Below, piece by piece: positions 49,531 to 62,317 of a stretch of 64,000 nucleotides of DNA (its first letter is position 1; the number at the start of each line of letters is the position of its first letter). The notes under the pieces were generated by a model. The model saw only the letters and a program-made list of their open reading frames with translations, ran no database searches and was not told where the DNA came from. Origin of the DNA: Hedera helix (lineage: Eukaryota > Streptophyta > Magnoliopsida > Apiales > Araliaceae); the NCBI GenBank assembly GCA_947179155.2, contig OX359266.1, positions 17,129,098 through 17,193,097 of the forward strand, read 5' to 3'. Position numbers and translations under genes: made by a program.

Positions 49531-50149
49531 GTTTTGGTTTTCAAGGCGATCAGCCTATTCAACCCGCTGTATATGCATTACATTTAGTCATTGGCGCCAA
49601 AGTCAGTTTCCCGACACAAAATCCCTTAATTTAGGGTTGTTCAATTCTCAGATTTAATATAAGAAATCTGCACCCAACAATGGTTTAGATAAGTTTTTAA
49701 AAGTATTCAAGTTATTGAATTTAGAAACGCAATGTCTAGCTGAACTATTAGTTTTAGACATTTTTAATACAGTTCATGAATCAATAACTAATAAACTTCA
49801 AATGCACTAAGTGAGATTTTATAAACAATATGGATGTGAGATAATTTTAAATAATTAAACCACTTTAAGCTCTGACAATAAATACAAGTATAGAAACTTG
49901 TTCAATAATAATTGAGTAGGGGTAGAGAAACTTGCATCGTGCGTCGTCTACGGCTAACCAACTTAATTTAACAATCCTTGAACGGACCTAACAATTAAAT
50001 CAGTTTGATCTTAAATTAGTATTATATACTTGTAAGTATAATGACCTTTATAAACCTTACGAACAACCTAATTGATTAATTATGGGTAATCAACACTTAG
50101 GAAATATTATCAATACTTGATAATATTTCAAACACAAAGAACTTTTATT

Positions 50150-50700
50150 AACTATTTAATATAGTTCTTGCAATTGTCTAATATTATTAACAATTTAATA
50201 ATATTTTATTAACTATCTAATATTATTAATCATTTACTAATATTTTATTAGACTTCTAATATTATTAATCATTTAATAATATTTTATTAAGCATCTAATA
50301 TTATTAATCATTTAATAATATTTTAATCATTATTTAATATTATAAATCATTTAATAATATTTTATTAAGTATATAATATTATTACACATTTAATAATATT
50401 TTAAATCATTATCTAATATTATTAATCATTTAATAATATTTTATTAAGTATATCATATTATTAATCATTTAATAATATTTTATTAAGTATCTAATATTAT
50501 TAATCATTTAATAATATTTTAATTATTTAATAATAGTTTATTTGAATTCTAATATTATTAATCATTTAATAATATTTTATTGACTTTATAATATTATTAT
50601 ACACTTAATAATATTTTAATAATTTTCTAATATTATTATTTATTTAATAATATTTTATTACCTTCATTATATTATTATTTCAATAATAATATTTATACAC
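50150..50700. repeat. AT palindrome minisatellite in LTR E
   Basis: About 14 units of some 36-40 bp with the core AATATTATTAATCATTTAA and its mirror. It corresponds to 21520-22130 in the B LTR but differs in unit number and order, so the arrays have changed since the LTRs diverged. Confidence 0.85.
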
Positions 50701-51825
50701 CTTTAAATCATTAAATCAATTATATATATATTTAAAATATATATTTATTAAGTGCAAAAATACTAAAATGACTTTTGGAATATTTTTTCATTTTCTGAAT
50801 TTTAAACCCTAATTTTCTTATTTTGATCTCTTTGGTTCTAACATTGATAAAATGATATCTACACATCCAAATGATACCAAATCAGTGTTGATGTGTTCCT
50901 AACCTCTTGTTTTATAATATTTCATGGGTCGATCGTCTTTTTGAAAACGTTATACTCGAAATTTACAGATCGAACCACTTAAAGTTTTAAAAACAACATC
51001 CTTTGCGGTAAAATCCATAACTTCTTCGTTATTCCATATTTTTGTGAGATTCAAGTTGTGTTGGCTTTATAACTCACTCATAAAATTTTCTAGCCATATA
51101 AATCAAGTATTTAACTTGTACCTTTCAAAATATTAAACATAACATGTATCGTTAGGGTTTACCGGTAACTCTTATTATGAACTTTTCTACAACTTTTATA
51201 CATTTCTCACATACCAAAACATGTTATAAACACATAGATCTATGAATATACATATATTACATAGATAAATACATCTAGACCATCAAAACGAGTTTTGATC
51301 GGTTAAAAATAGATTTTAACCGATCAAAAGTTATCTAGACTACAAAAATGAAAGAAGATGTTTAGAGCACTTTTAAACCATTGGGTTTTGTTTAGAAGAT
51401 GTTATACATATATTACATAGAAGGACATTCACCAAGACCTTCTCTAGCTTTTTCTCACAACTCACAAGTGTATTCTCTAACAAATGCTCTCTCTCTTTTT
51501 CTCTAGAAAATGGCTAACAAATGAACTAACAACCAAAACAAGTGTGTAGAGCATTCTATTTATAGCCATTTACTAATCTAGCATCAATTCACTAATCAAG
51601 CTATGTTGGTGAAAATAAAGCCTAATTGAGATTACTATTCCATTGAATGACCATGTGATTGACTAGGTGATTGACTAGAGTAGTTCAACCACCACATCTT
51701 GGAGTAATTTAGAAGCAAATAGGAAATCAAGATATCCAAGTGGGTCCCTCAAAAATCTCAGCAAAAATGGGATTTAAATCCCCCATTTTTGATTTAATTT
51801 TAATGCTAAAATATACATATATACA

Positions 51826-51829
<4 letters not shown>

Positions 51830-51876
<47 letters not shown>
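51830..51876. repeat. (TA)n microsatellite in LTR E
   Basis: A pure TA run at the place that corresponds to the (AC)n tract in the B LTR. Confidence 0.92.
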
Positions 51877-51879
<3 letters not shown>

Positions 51880-52319
51880 CCAAAGTTTTGACCTCATCTA
51901 GACTCCACATTGGGCTTGGGAATAAATTCTATTGGGCTCATTCAATTAAATTGTTTGGGCTCAATTTATATAACACATTGGGCTAGCATTTAAATAACTA
52001 TGCTACCTTTAATTAAAATAAGCATTGGGCTTGTTAAATTAATTACATGGGCTAGTAATTAAATTAATTACATGAGCTACTAGGTTTATACATTTGACCT
52101 AGTTTAACAACTCATTTGGATTTAAAATATAATCCAATTAGATTTGTTTTAGTTAATTATACCCTTGCTTTAATTCTTTAAATAAATATACAATCATAAA
52201 AGTACATTTATTTAATTATCTAATGCACAATTAATTATTACAAAAAGTTTAAATTCATTGCTAAATATTTATTAATTATATTTACAATGACTAATGAAAT
52301 TCGTGGTCATTACAAATAA

Positions 52320-52980
52320 CATGACCTAAAAATTGAACACTCTCCAACCAGAATTCGCAATTTTATTTTTTTGCATAAAACTGCTCATTCCTTAATATCT
52401 CCAACACTAATCTTAAATGTTCGACGTGCTGCTCTTCAGTTTTGGAGTAAACCAAAATATCATCAATGAACACAACTATAAATTTATCCAAGTACTACTT
52501 GAATATTCTGTTCATCATGTCCATAAATGCGGCTGACGCATTCGTCAGTTCAAACGACATCACCATAAACTTATAATGGCCGTAACGAGTTCTAAATGTT
52601 GTCTTGGGTACGTCATCCTTCCTTACTTTTAACTGATGATAACCAGTCCTTAAGTCAATCTTTGAAAAGTACTTCGCCCCTTTTAGTTGATCAAATAGAT
52701 CGTTAATTTTTGGCAACGGGTACTTGTTCTTAATCGTTACTTTGTTCAATTCTCTATAGTCCATACAAAGTCTCATCGATCCATCATTCTTCTTTACAAA
52801 CAACACAAGTGCTCCCCATAGAGAAACATTAGGTTGAATGTACTTCCTATCCAACAACTCTTGTAATTGAATCATCAACTCCCTTATCTCTACCGGAGCC
52901 ATCTTATATGGTGCCTTTGATATCGGTGCTGTCCTCGGTACTAAATCAATCACGAATTCTATCTCCCTATCTGGCGAAAG
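52320..52980 (-). pseudogene. Element B reverse transcriptase, N-terminal part
   Basis: The minus strand carries [48 protein letters not shown] and [10 protein letters not shown], and a FIDDILVYS catalytic box near 52460 with both aspartates kept. A TAG (probably from CAG) lies just before YLDKF. The frame runs to the AATAA duplication at 52315 and continues at 26057. Some substitutions at conserved places (SFELTNAS for SFGLTNAP) suggest a long time without selection. Confidence 0.87.
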
Positions 52981-54148
52981 ACCTGACAGCTCATCTGGGA
53001 AAACATCCATGAACTCCTTAACTACTGGCATTTGTTCCATCTCAGGATTTACCATTTGTGTATCTACTACATGTGTCAGATATCCTACACATCCTTTCTT
53101 CAACAACTTCTTGGCCTGCATCATTGTTAAACAACAAGAATGTCTTGATGACTTGCTGCCATAAAATACGACCTTAGACTTATTCGGTGTCTTAAGGTGT
53201 ATACACTTCTTCTGACAATCAATTATCGCTCTATGGTTAAACAACCAATCCATTCCAAGTATAACATCGAACTCCCCAAACGTATCGGAATTAAGTTCAC
53301 ACCCAACTTTTGACCCCTGTTTTCTACACAACAGTTTCTATGTATATACTCTATAGGAATCACTTCCTTATTTGCAACTTCTATGTTCATCAGTTTTTCT
53401 AGTTTTTCTTTAGGTAATTCTAACTGTTTAGCGAAATCATCCGACATAAATGAACAAGTAGCACCCGAATCAAACAATACATAAACATTTATATTATTGA
53501 TCAGAATAATACCTGACACCATGTCTTTATATTCCACGACGTCTTGCACCGTCATGTTGAAAGTCCGTGCTATCGGCTTACTTTGTTGCACCGGTCCTCC
53601 AATGGTAATTTTAATATTGCTTCCTTTATTTCCACTTTCTCCGTCATTCTTCCTCTTTGGACAATCCTTGATCTGATTGTTCGCAGCTCCACATGAGAAA
53701 CATCTTCTCTTATTTGGTTTGGGATAATTAGGAGTGATATGCCCTTCTTGCCCTTCATGCATTCCCCTGAATGATTCTTCTTGCACTTGCTACATTTGTT
53801 CCTCTTCTTCTGCTCGCTTTCTTAGGGTGTCCCCGAACTGTTGTTGTTTCACTTGTGTTTGTTCGAGTTATTACCCCCGCTACTTCCTTCTTTACTTCCT
53901 CCTTCACCTCTCTTCTTGTTTCGTTCCTAGTTGTACTTGGTTAGGGCTTCACTTCCACCCTCTGTTATTATGGCTTTCTCTAACAAGGTTGAGAAATTGC
54001 TAATTTGAAGAACAACGACCCTACTAAAAACCCATGGTTTCAGTCCTTGCTCGAATCTGTTTGCCCTTCTTGCCTCGGTGTCCACCTGATGTGGAGTAAA
54101 TCGTGCCAATTCGTTGAACTTGGCACCATAATCAGCTACCGTCATATT
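52981..54148 (-). pseudogene. gag: Element B gag and protease, cut by LTR F
   Basis: Reading on the minus strand from the break at 54148: the gag core (YGAKFNELARFTPHQVD, EGGSEALTKYN), a damaged linker and knuckle region with one readable knuckle (CFSCGAANNQIKDC), then VLFDSGATCSF (protease active site, near 53480) and [11 protein letters not shown] (near 53260). A frameshift near 53330-53250 changes frame in mid protease. The 5' part of gag is on the far side of LTR F and outside the window. Confidence 0.85.
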
Positions 54149-56029
54149 TGTAACGCCCCCAAAATCTCCGCACTCTCTATGCGGCAGACCTTGTGCGTTA
54201 ATTTCATACATCTATCGACTTAACCAATGATCCTATAATCATATTGGTTGAATTAATCTTATTTTAGACTATACATTAAAAATTTCTCTTAACTTTGTCC
54301 CTGGATCTTAACTTGATCCCAGTCTCATAAGTATACCAGTATCAACTTATATTTCATTCGTATAATTGGATAACACCATATATAACGGTCTAATTTTAAC
54401 CTTAAGATTTAAATATTCTATAACTTTACATGTTCCAACATCCACGGCATTAAATCATTAGGATGGCTCTTGGGAACAGAGAATCCCGCGGTGAATGTTT
54501 GTATCTTCACCTGTGATAAATGTTTGCATCTTTATCCATGACAAATGGTTGTATCTTTGTCTGGTGCAAAATCCTCTTTCCGTACAGAACATTACCCAAC
54601 TAGATAAAACCCTCATTCGAAACATATTTGTTTATAGTGATATCTCTTCATATCAATAATGCTACTTATATGGTATTCAGAATAGTAATAACGAGTTATA
54701 CCTGGGTCCGAGGAACCTTAACGATGGATTTGACCAGTCAACATTGCTTAGTCCTATCTCGGATGTACAACACTGACAAGTTATTTACCGATCTTCATCC
54801 AGATAAATAGATCATTATCAATACTATGTTAAGTTTTAACAATTTTAGGTTATATCAAAATAAAGACATAACAATATTCTGATGATAATAATTTATATCA
54901 TTCATTCAATATTCAGTTACATATTTGTTTGTTCGTATTACAACAATCATTATGACTTATACAAATACAAGTAATAAACATGAAAACCTAATCTACGCTT
55001 CATCTTTACGTTCATGATCTTCTTAATATTCATTTTTAATATGCAAATAAGGTTTTATTTACAAGAGTGAGCACGACGGCTCAGCAAGTCTAACATACAA
55101 CACATACGGAGTTTATGCTTTCATATAAACTTTAACATGCCTTGACTGAACATAATTCTCCATTTAATATCACATATAACTCACGTTCCAACAATTTATA
55201 TCACATTGACAGACAAAGTATATAAATCATGTTCATAACTCGTAAACATAACACATAACATTTAGAAGGATTGCAACCATCAGTTAAAGATATCACATAA
55301 CATCTATCACATAACAAATAACACATAAGGGTTTAGAACTTGCCTTGAAACTGTTTGAGGGTTTCCCGGAAAATCGTTAAACGCCTACAAAAATGGTTAC
55401 ATGTCCCCAAATGTTAGTTCATCAAATTTTCCTTTTGAATAAGTCTTAGAATAAATTAACTAGACTAATTCCATAGGTGAAATTAATTGGAACGTTGTCT
55501 AACTCAAAAACTCATTTTTAAGCCACTTTTTTAAAAATAGGCAGCTTGTTTGGCTGCTAGACCCCGACTCGATTAAACGACCACAACTTCTTCATTTTAA
55601 AATATTTTTGAGTCATTCAAAATTTCACGCGTTCGTAACTTCCGTATCTGCAACTTTTCTTTAGACCAAGGTTCGAGATTCCTTACTGATTTACACATAT
55701 TTCCCAGTAATGGGACTGATCTAAAACTGATTCATATTTCTGACATCTTTTACAGTAATAGCCATAACTTTGTCATACAGAAATATTTTTGAGTTATTAT
55801 TGAGTCTAAATTGCTTAGAATTTCATGATCTAAAACTTTCATTTAGGTTGCTAAGGCAGATTCGGACTTTAAAATTTCAGAATTTTGGCAGAAAGGTCTG
55901 TTAGCATACTAGACTTATCTTTCTTTTATCCGATTGGTAAAACATGATAACTCAAGCATTAATTTGCTAAGATAACATGTTCTCACACTCAATATTACTT
56001 CATAACATAAAAATAACAAAATCATAAAC

Positions 56030-56640
56030 CTACTTATGTACGATTTATGACTTTTTCTCAAGAACACGAAGAACGAATCGAAGAACACGAAGAACATGAA
56101 GAAATAAGTTTCATCGTTCTTGGTTTAACTTGTTAAAACATGGTGCCACAAGCATGAATTTACTAGGCCATCATGTTTCACAACTTTATAGCACTAAATT
56201 ATAAAATCATAAACCTACTTATGTAGGAAATTATGAATTTTGCTCAAGAACACACAAAGAATACGAAGAACGAAAAATCGTACATGGTAACAACTTATGT
56301 TCTTGAGCTTTTGGATTTTATACTTGAAATAATTTGAGCATTATAACTGCTTACATATGTGATTATAACACTCTTTAATTGACAAAATTTGGTCATTATA
56401 ATGACTTATTTACTTGATTATAACAATTTATAATAATGTTCAAGAACATACGAAGAACACGGAGAATGGATAAACTGTACATGGTAACGACATATGTTCA
56501 TTGAGCTTTAAACTACGAATTGAAATTCGACATAACAACGACTTGCTCAAGTCATAAGGAACATGGAGAACGAAAAATCGTACATAGCTACGACTTATGT
56601 TCTTGAGCATCATCGATAAAATAAAACTTTAAGCATAATA
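56030..56640. repeat. Imperfect tandem repeats of about 150-200 bp in LTR F
   Basis: Three to four diverged copies of a block with CAAGAACACACGAAGAAC-like sequence, then CGTACATGGTAACGACTTAT and GTTCTTGAGC. GAAGAAC itself repeats locally near 56060-56100. Confidence 0.65.
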
Positions 56641-56807
56641 ACGATTAAGAATCGTACATTTTATTATTGCAAGCTTTAACTATTTCTTTGCAATCTCTTG
56701 ATTATAGAAATTTTGCTTTGAAAATTATTGAAGAAATGAATGAGTTAAACTTCCTATTCATAAGAAAATTAAGTTTCATTAATCGCATTTTTACCCCGGC
56801 TTATTAC

Positions 56808-57998
56808 TGATGAGTGGGTTTTATACTTGCGAATTACGTACGTTTAGCTTGATTATTTGTAAGTTTTCATGACATTTTATGTCCCGCTATACTCGTTTTT
56901 GTGTTTTTCTGTGCTCTTGCAGTAAATGGGACTTAAGGGGAAAAAGCGTAATTTTGGAATGGGACCGCAGCTGCGCTTGGAATGGTTGTAGCTGCGCTGA
57001 AGCAGAACAATCGAAGGCTAGAAATCAGAAACTTTGGCCGCAGCTGCGCTAGTTTTGATCGCAGTTGCGTTGGATAAAATTTCAAGGACCATAGCTGCGC
57101 CCAACATGACTGCAGCTGTGGTGGTGCTCGTTTCCAGTTTTTATTAGGATTCTCATGTGAGTCCTGAACGCGATTTTAAGCTGTTTTTAGAGTCTTATGC
57201 GTGAGGAGTTTGAGGTGATTTCGGATAGCACTTGAAAGCTATAAAAGAAAAGAGTCAAAACTAAAGATGAGAAGGGAGATATAGAAAAAAGTTGAAGGAT
57301 TCTGTAGAGCAAGAAGAAAAGCAAAACAGATCAGAGAATTTTACGGAGCTGAAGATTGGAACAACCTTAGAGTGACTATTATAGTTTCTTCTTAATCTTT
57401 TCTTAATTTTTAGTTATTGTAATTCCCGAATATGAGCTTCAATAATAATCTGATGTTATTTTTCTTCAACGTTATGAACTAAATTTTATTTGAGATTACA
57501 ATGGAACCTTGCGTGTAGTTTAATGCAGTACTCTCTCTTAACAGTTAATTAATTATGTATGGACCGTTTATCATATTATGTGCTTTAATTATTAATTGCC
57601 TGATCAACAATTACTGTGATAATTTATACGAAATTGGAAGATGGAGTATCAATTTAGATCTGAATATGATAGCATCTGTTCATAAAACTTGTAAAGGTTT
57701 ATATGATTAGTGTATAGGATAGGAATATACCTATATGTCTTTTGCAACCATAGAAAAGAATCTGAGATTGAAACCCTAATTAATCTAGTTTACATAGGAA
57801 TATAGTAAATTAATTAATTAGGGTGTTCCTTGTTAATTTTGTTGCTTTACAGTTTAAATAAGATTAATTGAGTTTAATATTAATTTAGATAGTTATTATT
57901 ATATTTCCTCGTGGGAACGATACATTGCTTACTGAGTATTATAATTGAACGCGTATATTTGCGTGTTATATTGCTAGGAGAAGAAAAAAGAGGCCGAT
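56808..57998 (+). repeat. Element G 5' LTR, with internal deletion
   Basis: It starts TGATGAGTGGGTTTTATAC. It matches 62318-63751 at about 95% by eye but lacks about 245 bp after TTGCTTTACAG (near 57850), where the 3' LTR continues. A TATA box, CTATAAAAG, is near 57239. Six CAGCTG-centred motifs lie at 56966-57120. Confidence 0.85.
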
Positions 57999-58554
57999 CG
58001 ACTTCTACCAAAATCCATCTCCTACTCGAATTGGTGTCTCTTCAGAGTTAAAAAGACAACCTTTCACCAGCTAATGCTCTCCTCGCCTCGCGTTCCCTTT
58101 CTGCATACGTCTGCCACACGTATCATCAGCGATTCCTTATCGAGGTCTCCCAACCACCACGACCGTTCAACAAAGAGCTATCATTGTTCAAGCGATTTTA
58201 ACCGAGGCAAGTCTCTATTAAAGCATTACTTGAGTATTAGCAATCGAATTCATCTCTTGTGGTAATATTCCATTAATGTGGGGATTGAGTATTGTTTCTC
58301 TAGTTTGAAATATTGGTTGCCCAATTGAATTTGTGTTGGCTCAATTGGGAATTGGGTTTGCTTTGTGTTAATTGGTGTGGAGAACCTTTGTGCATCCAAA
58401 CCTACGGGATTGCAAGAGAGACTAGTGGGGAAGAGTACACAATAAAAGGGTTTTTAAGTTCTACCTGCAAGGTGTTCGACGAATTGCTTAAACCAACTTA
58501 GAACCTCATTTATCACCATATTGATAAATTTTTTTGATTAGGAATTGATTATTT

Positions 58555-59682
58555 ATGGCTCCTAAGAGACAAAGAGGGGAAGGCTCATCTTCTACTCGTT
58601 CTTATGATAAAAAGAGGTTTTCCAGTGAAGAAGCGTTTGACCATTTCCATGAGATAGTGATTAACAAGAAGTTGATTCCCGAACGAGGCCTTAGACCCGG
58701 TGCATTGGATATTCATTTGTACCGCATGACACAAGGGCAGAAGTGGTATGAATTTACTGAACAGTCGGAACCCGCTGTAATCGCAGTAGTTCATGAATTC
58801 TATGCTAATGTCAAGTTCGTCAAGTATAATGTAGTGCGCGTAAGGGGGAAAGAAGTTTCGTTTTTCGAGGACGCGATTAACACGTACTACGCACTTGTTC
58901 CCACCATCATTCAGAGTTTATGCCAGCCGGACGCTACCTAGAAAATCCAAGATGGTAAAATGATCCATTTTTCTTACAGTTATTTGAGCATATACGGAAA
59001 AGTGCGGTATTATTTCCTCTGTGCAAAATTAATGCCTTCTACTCATGTCACAGAAGTAATCAGAGACAGGGCTATTCTTTTATATTGCATGATCACCGGA
59101 AAAAGCATTAACATCGGAAAGGTAATAAATGCTTCAATCAGACAAGCAGCTAACGGTGGCGTGTCGAGGGGTTTGCCACATCCATCGTTGATCTATGGAT
59201 TATGTGCACAAGCAGGGGTTCAATGGACTGTCGAGGAGCCCATCCAAGAGCCATTAGTGGTGATTGATTGAAGGGACATTAAAACTTTCAAACAGTGGGA
59301 CGGTGCTCAGGCTAACCCAACGGGTGAGGGGTTCATCTTGGAACCTCAGTCGCCCGATACGGATGAACTTTTTGTTGCATCGCCATCTCCAGATCATGCT
59401 GCTGCTTCTCCACCTGAGGTGGGACCATCAACCTCAATATCGGCTCCCTTTGATAATGCGTTAGTGCGTCAAGTTCACATGAATTTAAGACGAATGCAGA
59501 AACGGTTGGACAAACAGAACTAACGGATAGCTCAACGCCAAGAGGCCATGCATGCTTTTAATGTGGAGGTGGCGCAAGCGTTGTTGCAAGCATTCTCATC
59601 CATCCAATTTCCCGTTCTTCCATCAATCCCGCCTTATCCACCATCAGACGTGGAGCCTGATGTCGACGACAACACAAACTGA
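58555..59682 (+). pseudogene. Element G ORF: Athila ORF1/'plant transposon protein'-like, three stops
   Basis: One reading frame runs from the ATG at 58555 (MAPKRQRGEGSSS, basic start) to a TGA at 59680-59682, 375 codons. It is broken only by TAG at 58939, TGA at 59269 and TAA at 59521, with no frameshift. Recognisable stretches are EAFDHFHEIVINKKLIPERG, VVHEFYANV, VRVRGKEVSFFEDAINTYY, KLMPSTHVTEV, RAILLYCMITGKSINIG and GVSRGLPHPSLIYGLC. These resemble proteins annotated in plants as 'putative plant transposon protein' or ATHILA ORF-1 family, whose function is unknown. The C-terminal third is Pro/Ser-rich and then helical (LVRQVHMNLRRMQKRLDKQN). Confidence 0.7.
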
Positions 59683-59750
59683 CCACCCTCAGGGAAGTCC
59701 TCTAATACTCTTATGTTTCATCATATTACATTGAGGACAATGTGTATTTC

Positions 59751-59766
59751 AAGTTTGGGGGTATTT
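59751..59766 (+). promoter_or_regulatory. Purine tract after the element G ORF
   Basis: AAGTTTGGGGGTATTT follows CATTGAGGACAATGTG, 70 bp after the stop. It is identical in core to the polypurine tract at 62303-62317 and to a third copy at 61585-61598. Confidence 0.6.
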
Positions 59767-59960
59767 GTTTTGGTAAATGGCATAGTGGCATAGTAGGATA
59801 AGATGGATGCATGTTATTTTTATTTAAAAAAAAAATAAAAATTTAGGTTGTATTAAATGTTGAAAATTTTATGGGTATATTTACTGCAAACCCTCACGAG
59901 ACACAACTCATCCACATAGGTAATTATGGGGTTCAAAGGCTTGTTGCACGTGCTAAGTGT

Positions 59961-61225
59961 TAATGAGTGGTATTTATACCTACGAATTGAGTACTCTTGG
60001 AATTAACTTATTGCTATTTTTATATGTTTGCAGGATATTTTTATTAGTGTTTATGTTTAATTGTCTCAGGTGAAGCAGCTAAGGGTGAAAAGGTAATTTC
60101 GAAGGGTCAATGGCAGTTGTGTAATTTTCGTGAAGTAGCCAGGGGTGATAAGGGCATTTCGAGTAACCAATGGCATTTTCGTTATTTTGGTCAGTCAGTG
60201 AGGTGCCTAGGCACCGTGTGGTAGCTTAAATTGGGCGCCTAGGGGCCCAATGCCAGGGTTTTCTTCTGCGTTGCTGATATATGCATGAAGCCTCACTATT
60301 CACAAAAAAAAAGGCAAGAACAGAGGAGAAAACAAGTATCTGGATACCGAAAAGGACTTTACAAAGAAAGATTCATCTATCTTAGATACTACAAAAGTGA
60401 AGGGAGTGATTAGTGATTAAACTCATTGTCTTTAAGAGTCTTTATCTTATTCATTTCAGATCTTTTGTAGTACGAACATGCTTACTCTTTGGTTAATGAA
60501 AGTTATTTCTAAAGCTATGAACTAACTTCATTTCTAGGATCACAATGGAGCTCATTACTTGGTTTTAATTGAATATCTCTCTTTTTGATGTGTATGGATT
60601 AAAAATGAATGGTTATCGTGCTTTGTTCTTCATGTATGGTTTATATACTTTGTATGTAACGTAGTGTTGTTTATGACATTGGAAAATTGATTAAATAACT
60701 TGACCTAAAGCATGGTAGTACTTGTAGGAATCTTTATCTTCGGATGGAGTGCTTAACTTGTATCTCAGATAGGAATATACCGGGGTACCTTGTGTAGCCT
60801 TATTGAGAATTGCTTTTATTTTCGTCTCGCTAATTTAGGTCACATAGGAATATTGTGAACTAATTATTGGGGTGTGAACCATTTAGCTATCTAAGGAGGT
60901 TTATGGTTGCTTATATTCTCAGGTTATCGTTCGTTCGATATTAGCATTGAAGAGAGGGGTGTGAGGTTTAAATGAGGTAGTGAGTGAAGTTGTGATCTTA
61001 GCTTATTTAAATCGAATCTTTGTTGCCAAGTTTTAATTATTTTAGGAATCTGTGTTAATAAGAATCACCATCTTTAATCATAATTTAAATTGGATTAGGT
61101 TGCATTAAATTTGTTATTCAGATAACATTAGTATAACTCTCTGTGGGATCTACTTAGACTTACTCTTCACTACTCGAAGGCCGTGTATACTTGTACATAA
61201 ATATCAATCGTGAAAACGACCGTCA
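59961..61225 (+). mobile_element. Solo LTR inside element G, TSD AGTGT
   Basis: It starts TAATGAGTGGTATTTATACC, a mutated form of the TGATGAGTGG start of the G LTR, and ends GACCGTCA at 61225. AGTGT flanks it at 59956-59960 and 61226-61230. It has the same overall layout as the G LTR (for example ATGAACTAA and ATCACAATGGAGC) but is strongly diverged. When it is removed, the flanks join to match the tail of element D. No genes. Confidence 0.8.
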
Positions 61226-62053
61226 AGTGTAACCGTGATACCTACGTAAATGGTTAATTAGGTTATGTTTTGTTTTGTTTTATTATGTTTGCAATAGTAG
61301 TAATTATTCGAGCAATTAATCATGTGAATAAGGATTAGGCCAATGATAAGAAGTTGATTATTCATTGTTATTTAACGGAAGTTGGGTACATACGGAATTT
61401 ATATTTTGACATTTGAGCTATTTTGGCAATATCCTTGATTCTTTTCCATATTGTAGCACATACCCAACTGTTTGGTTAGTTGTTATTTAGAGAACTTAAT
61501 AAGTTAAATGTTTGACATGATTTTTGTGGAAAAAAATGTAAGTTTATTTGGAACATTTGTTTCATGCTAAGTAGGCTTTCATATAAGTTTGGGGGTATGT
61601 TGGATAATATTAAAATAACTCGACTTAGTCAAAATTTTGTGGCCTTTGTTACTCGAATAAGTAAGCCTTAGGGATGTTTCTACATCTAATGCCCTAAAGC
61701 CATCTGGGTTGGGAGTTATTGGTCGAAAGTTCGTTACACGAGTAACTCTGAAAAGCCTAATAAAATTAGAAATTGCACAAATCGAAAACGAAAAAAATGA
61801 GGATGAAATGGAGCCTAAAACACATTCATCCATGATCACGTATACAAGACGAGACAAAAAGTGAAAATTATATGAACTCGCTTAAAAGAAATGGAAATGT
61901 GAAATTCTGTGATCTGGAATTGATATGAAGGTTTAGCCTAGTCGACTGTAATGTGAAAAATGAAACTTTAACTTTGAAATAGAATCATATGGTGAATATT
62001 TGATTTGATGAGTTTATCTAGATTATAACTAGCTGAAAAAACAAAAGGGGGAG

Positions 62054-62059
<6 letters not shown>

Positions 62060-62106
<47 letters not shown>
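62060..62106. repeat. (CA)n microsatellite in element G
   Basis: A pure CA run of about 23 units after a short GCGCGC. Confidence 0.95.
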
Positions 62107-62108
<2 letters not shown>

Positions 62109-62302
62109 TGGAATCTTGGATATTGTTGAAATTGGTGATTGTGTTGGAATTTTAAATTTTGTTATGTGTTGAATTTCTTTCGAGTCCTATTATATAATTT
62201 TTGGGGCCACGAAACCGATTCAAATTGATTTATTGCTCGAGTATTCTATATGTTAGGTTTATTCGTGATTGTGGTATTTTGCTTGAGGGTAAGCAAATAG
62301 TT

Positions 62303-62317
62303 AAGTTTGGGGGTATT
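62303..62317 (+). promoter_or_regulatory. Polypurine tract of element G
   Basis: AAGTTTGGGGGTATT lies immediately before TGATGAGTGGG of the 3' LTR. It is the expected plus-strand primer site. Confidence 0.8.

Larger units (their letters stand above)
26058..52314 (-). mobile_element. Solo LTR E in element B pol, TSD AATAA, split by element C
   Basis: It begins TGTGACGACCCCAAATTCGG at 26058 and ends GTGGTCATTACA at 52314. AATAA flanks it (26053-26057 and 52315-52319), and the B pol frame continues across the site. The parts belonging to E are 26058-26610 and 49536-52314, about 3.3 kb; element C fills the middle. It belongs to the same family as the B 3' LTR. It contains an AT palindrome array (50150-50700), a (TA)n tract (51830-51876) and no genes. 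Confidence 0.87.
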
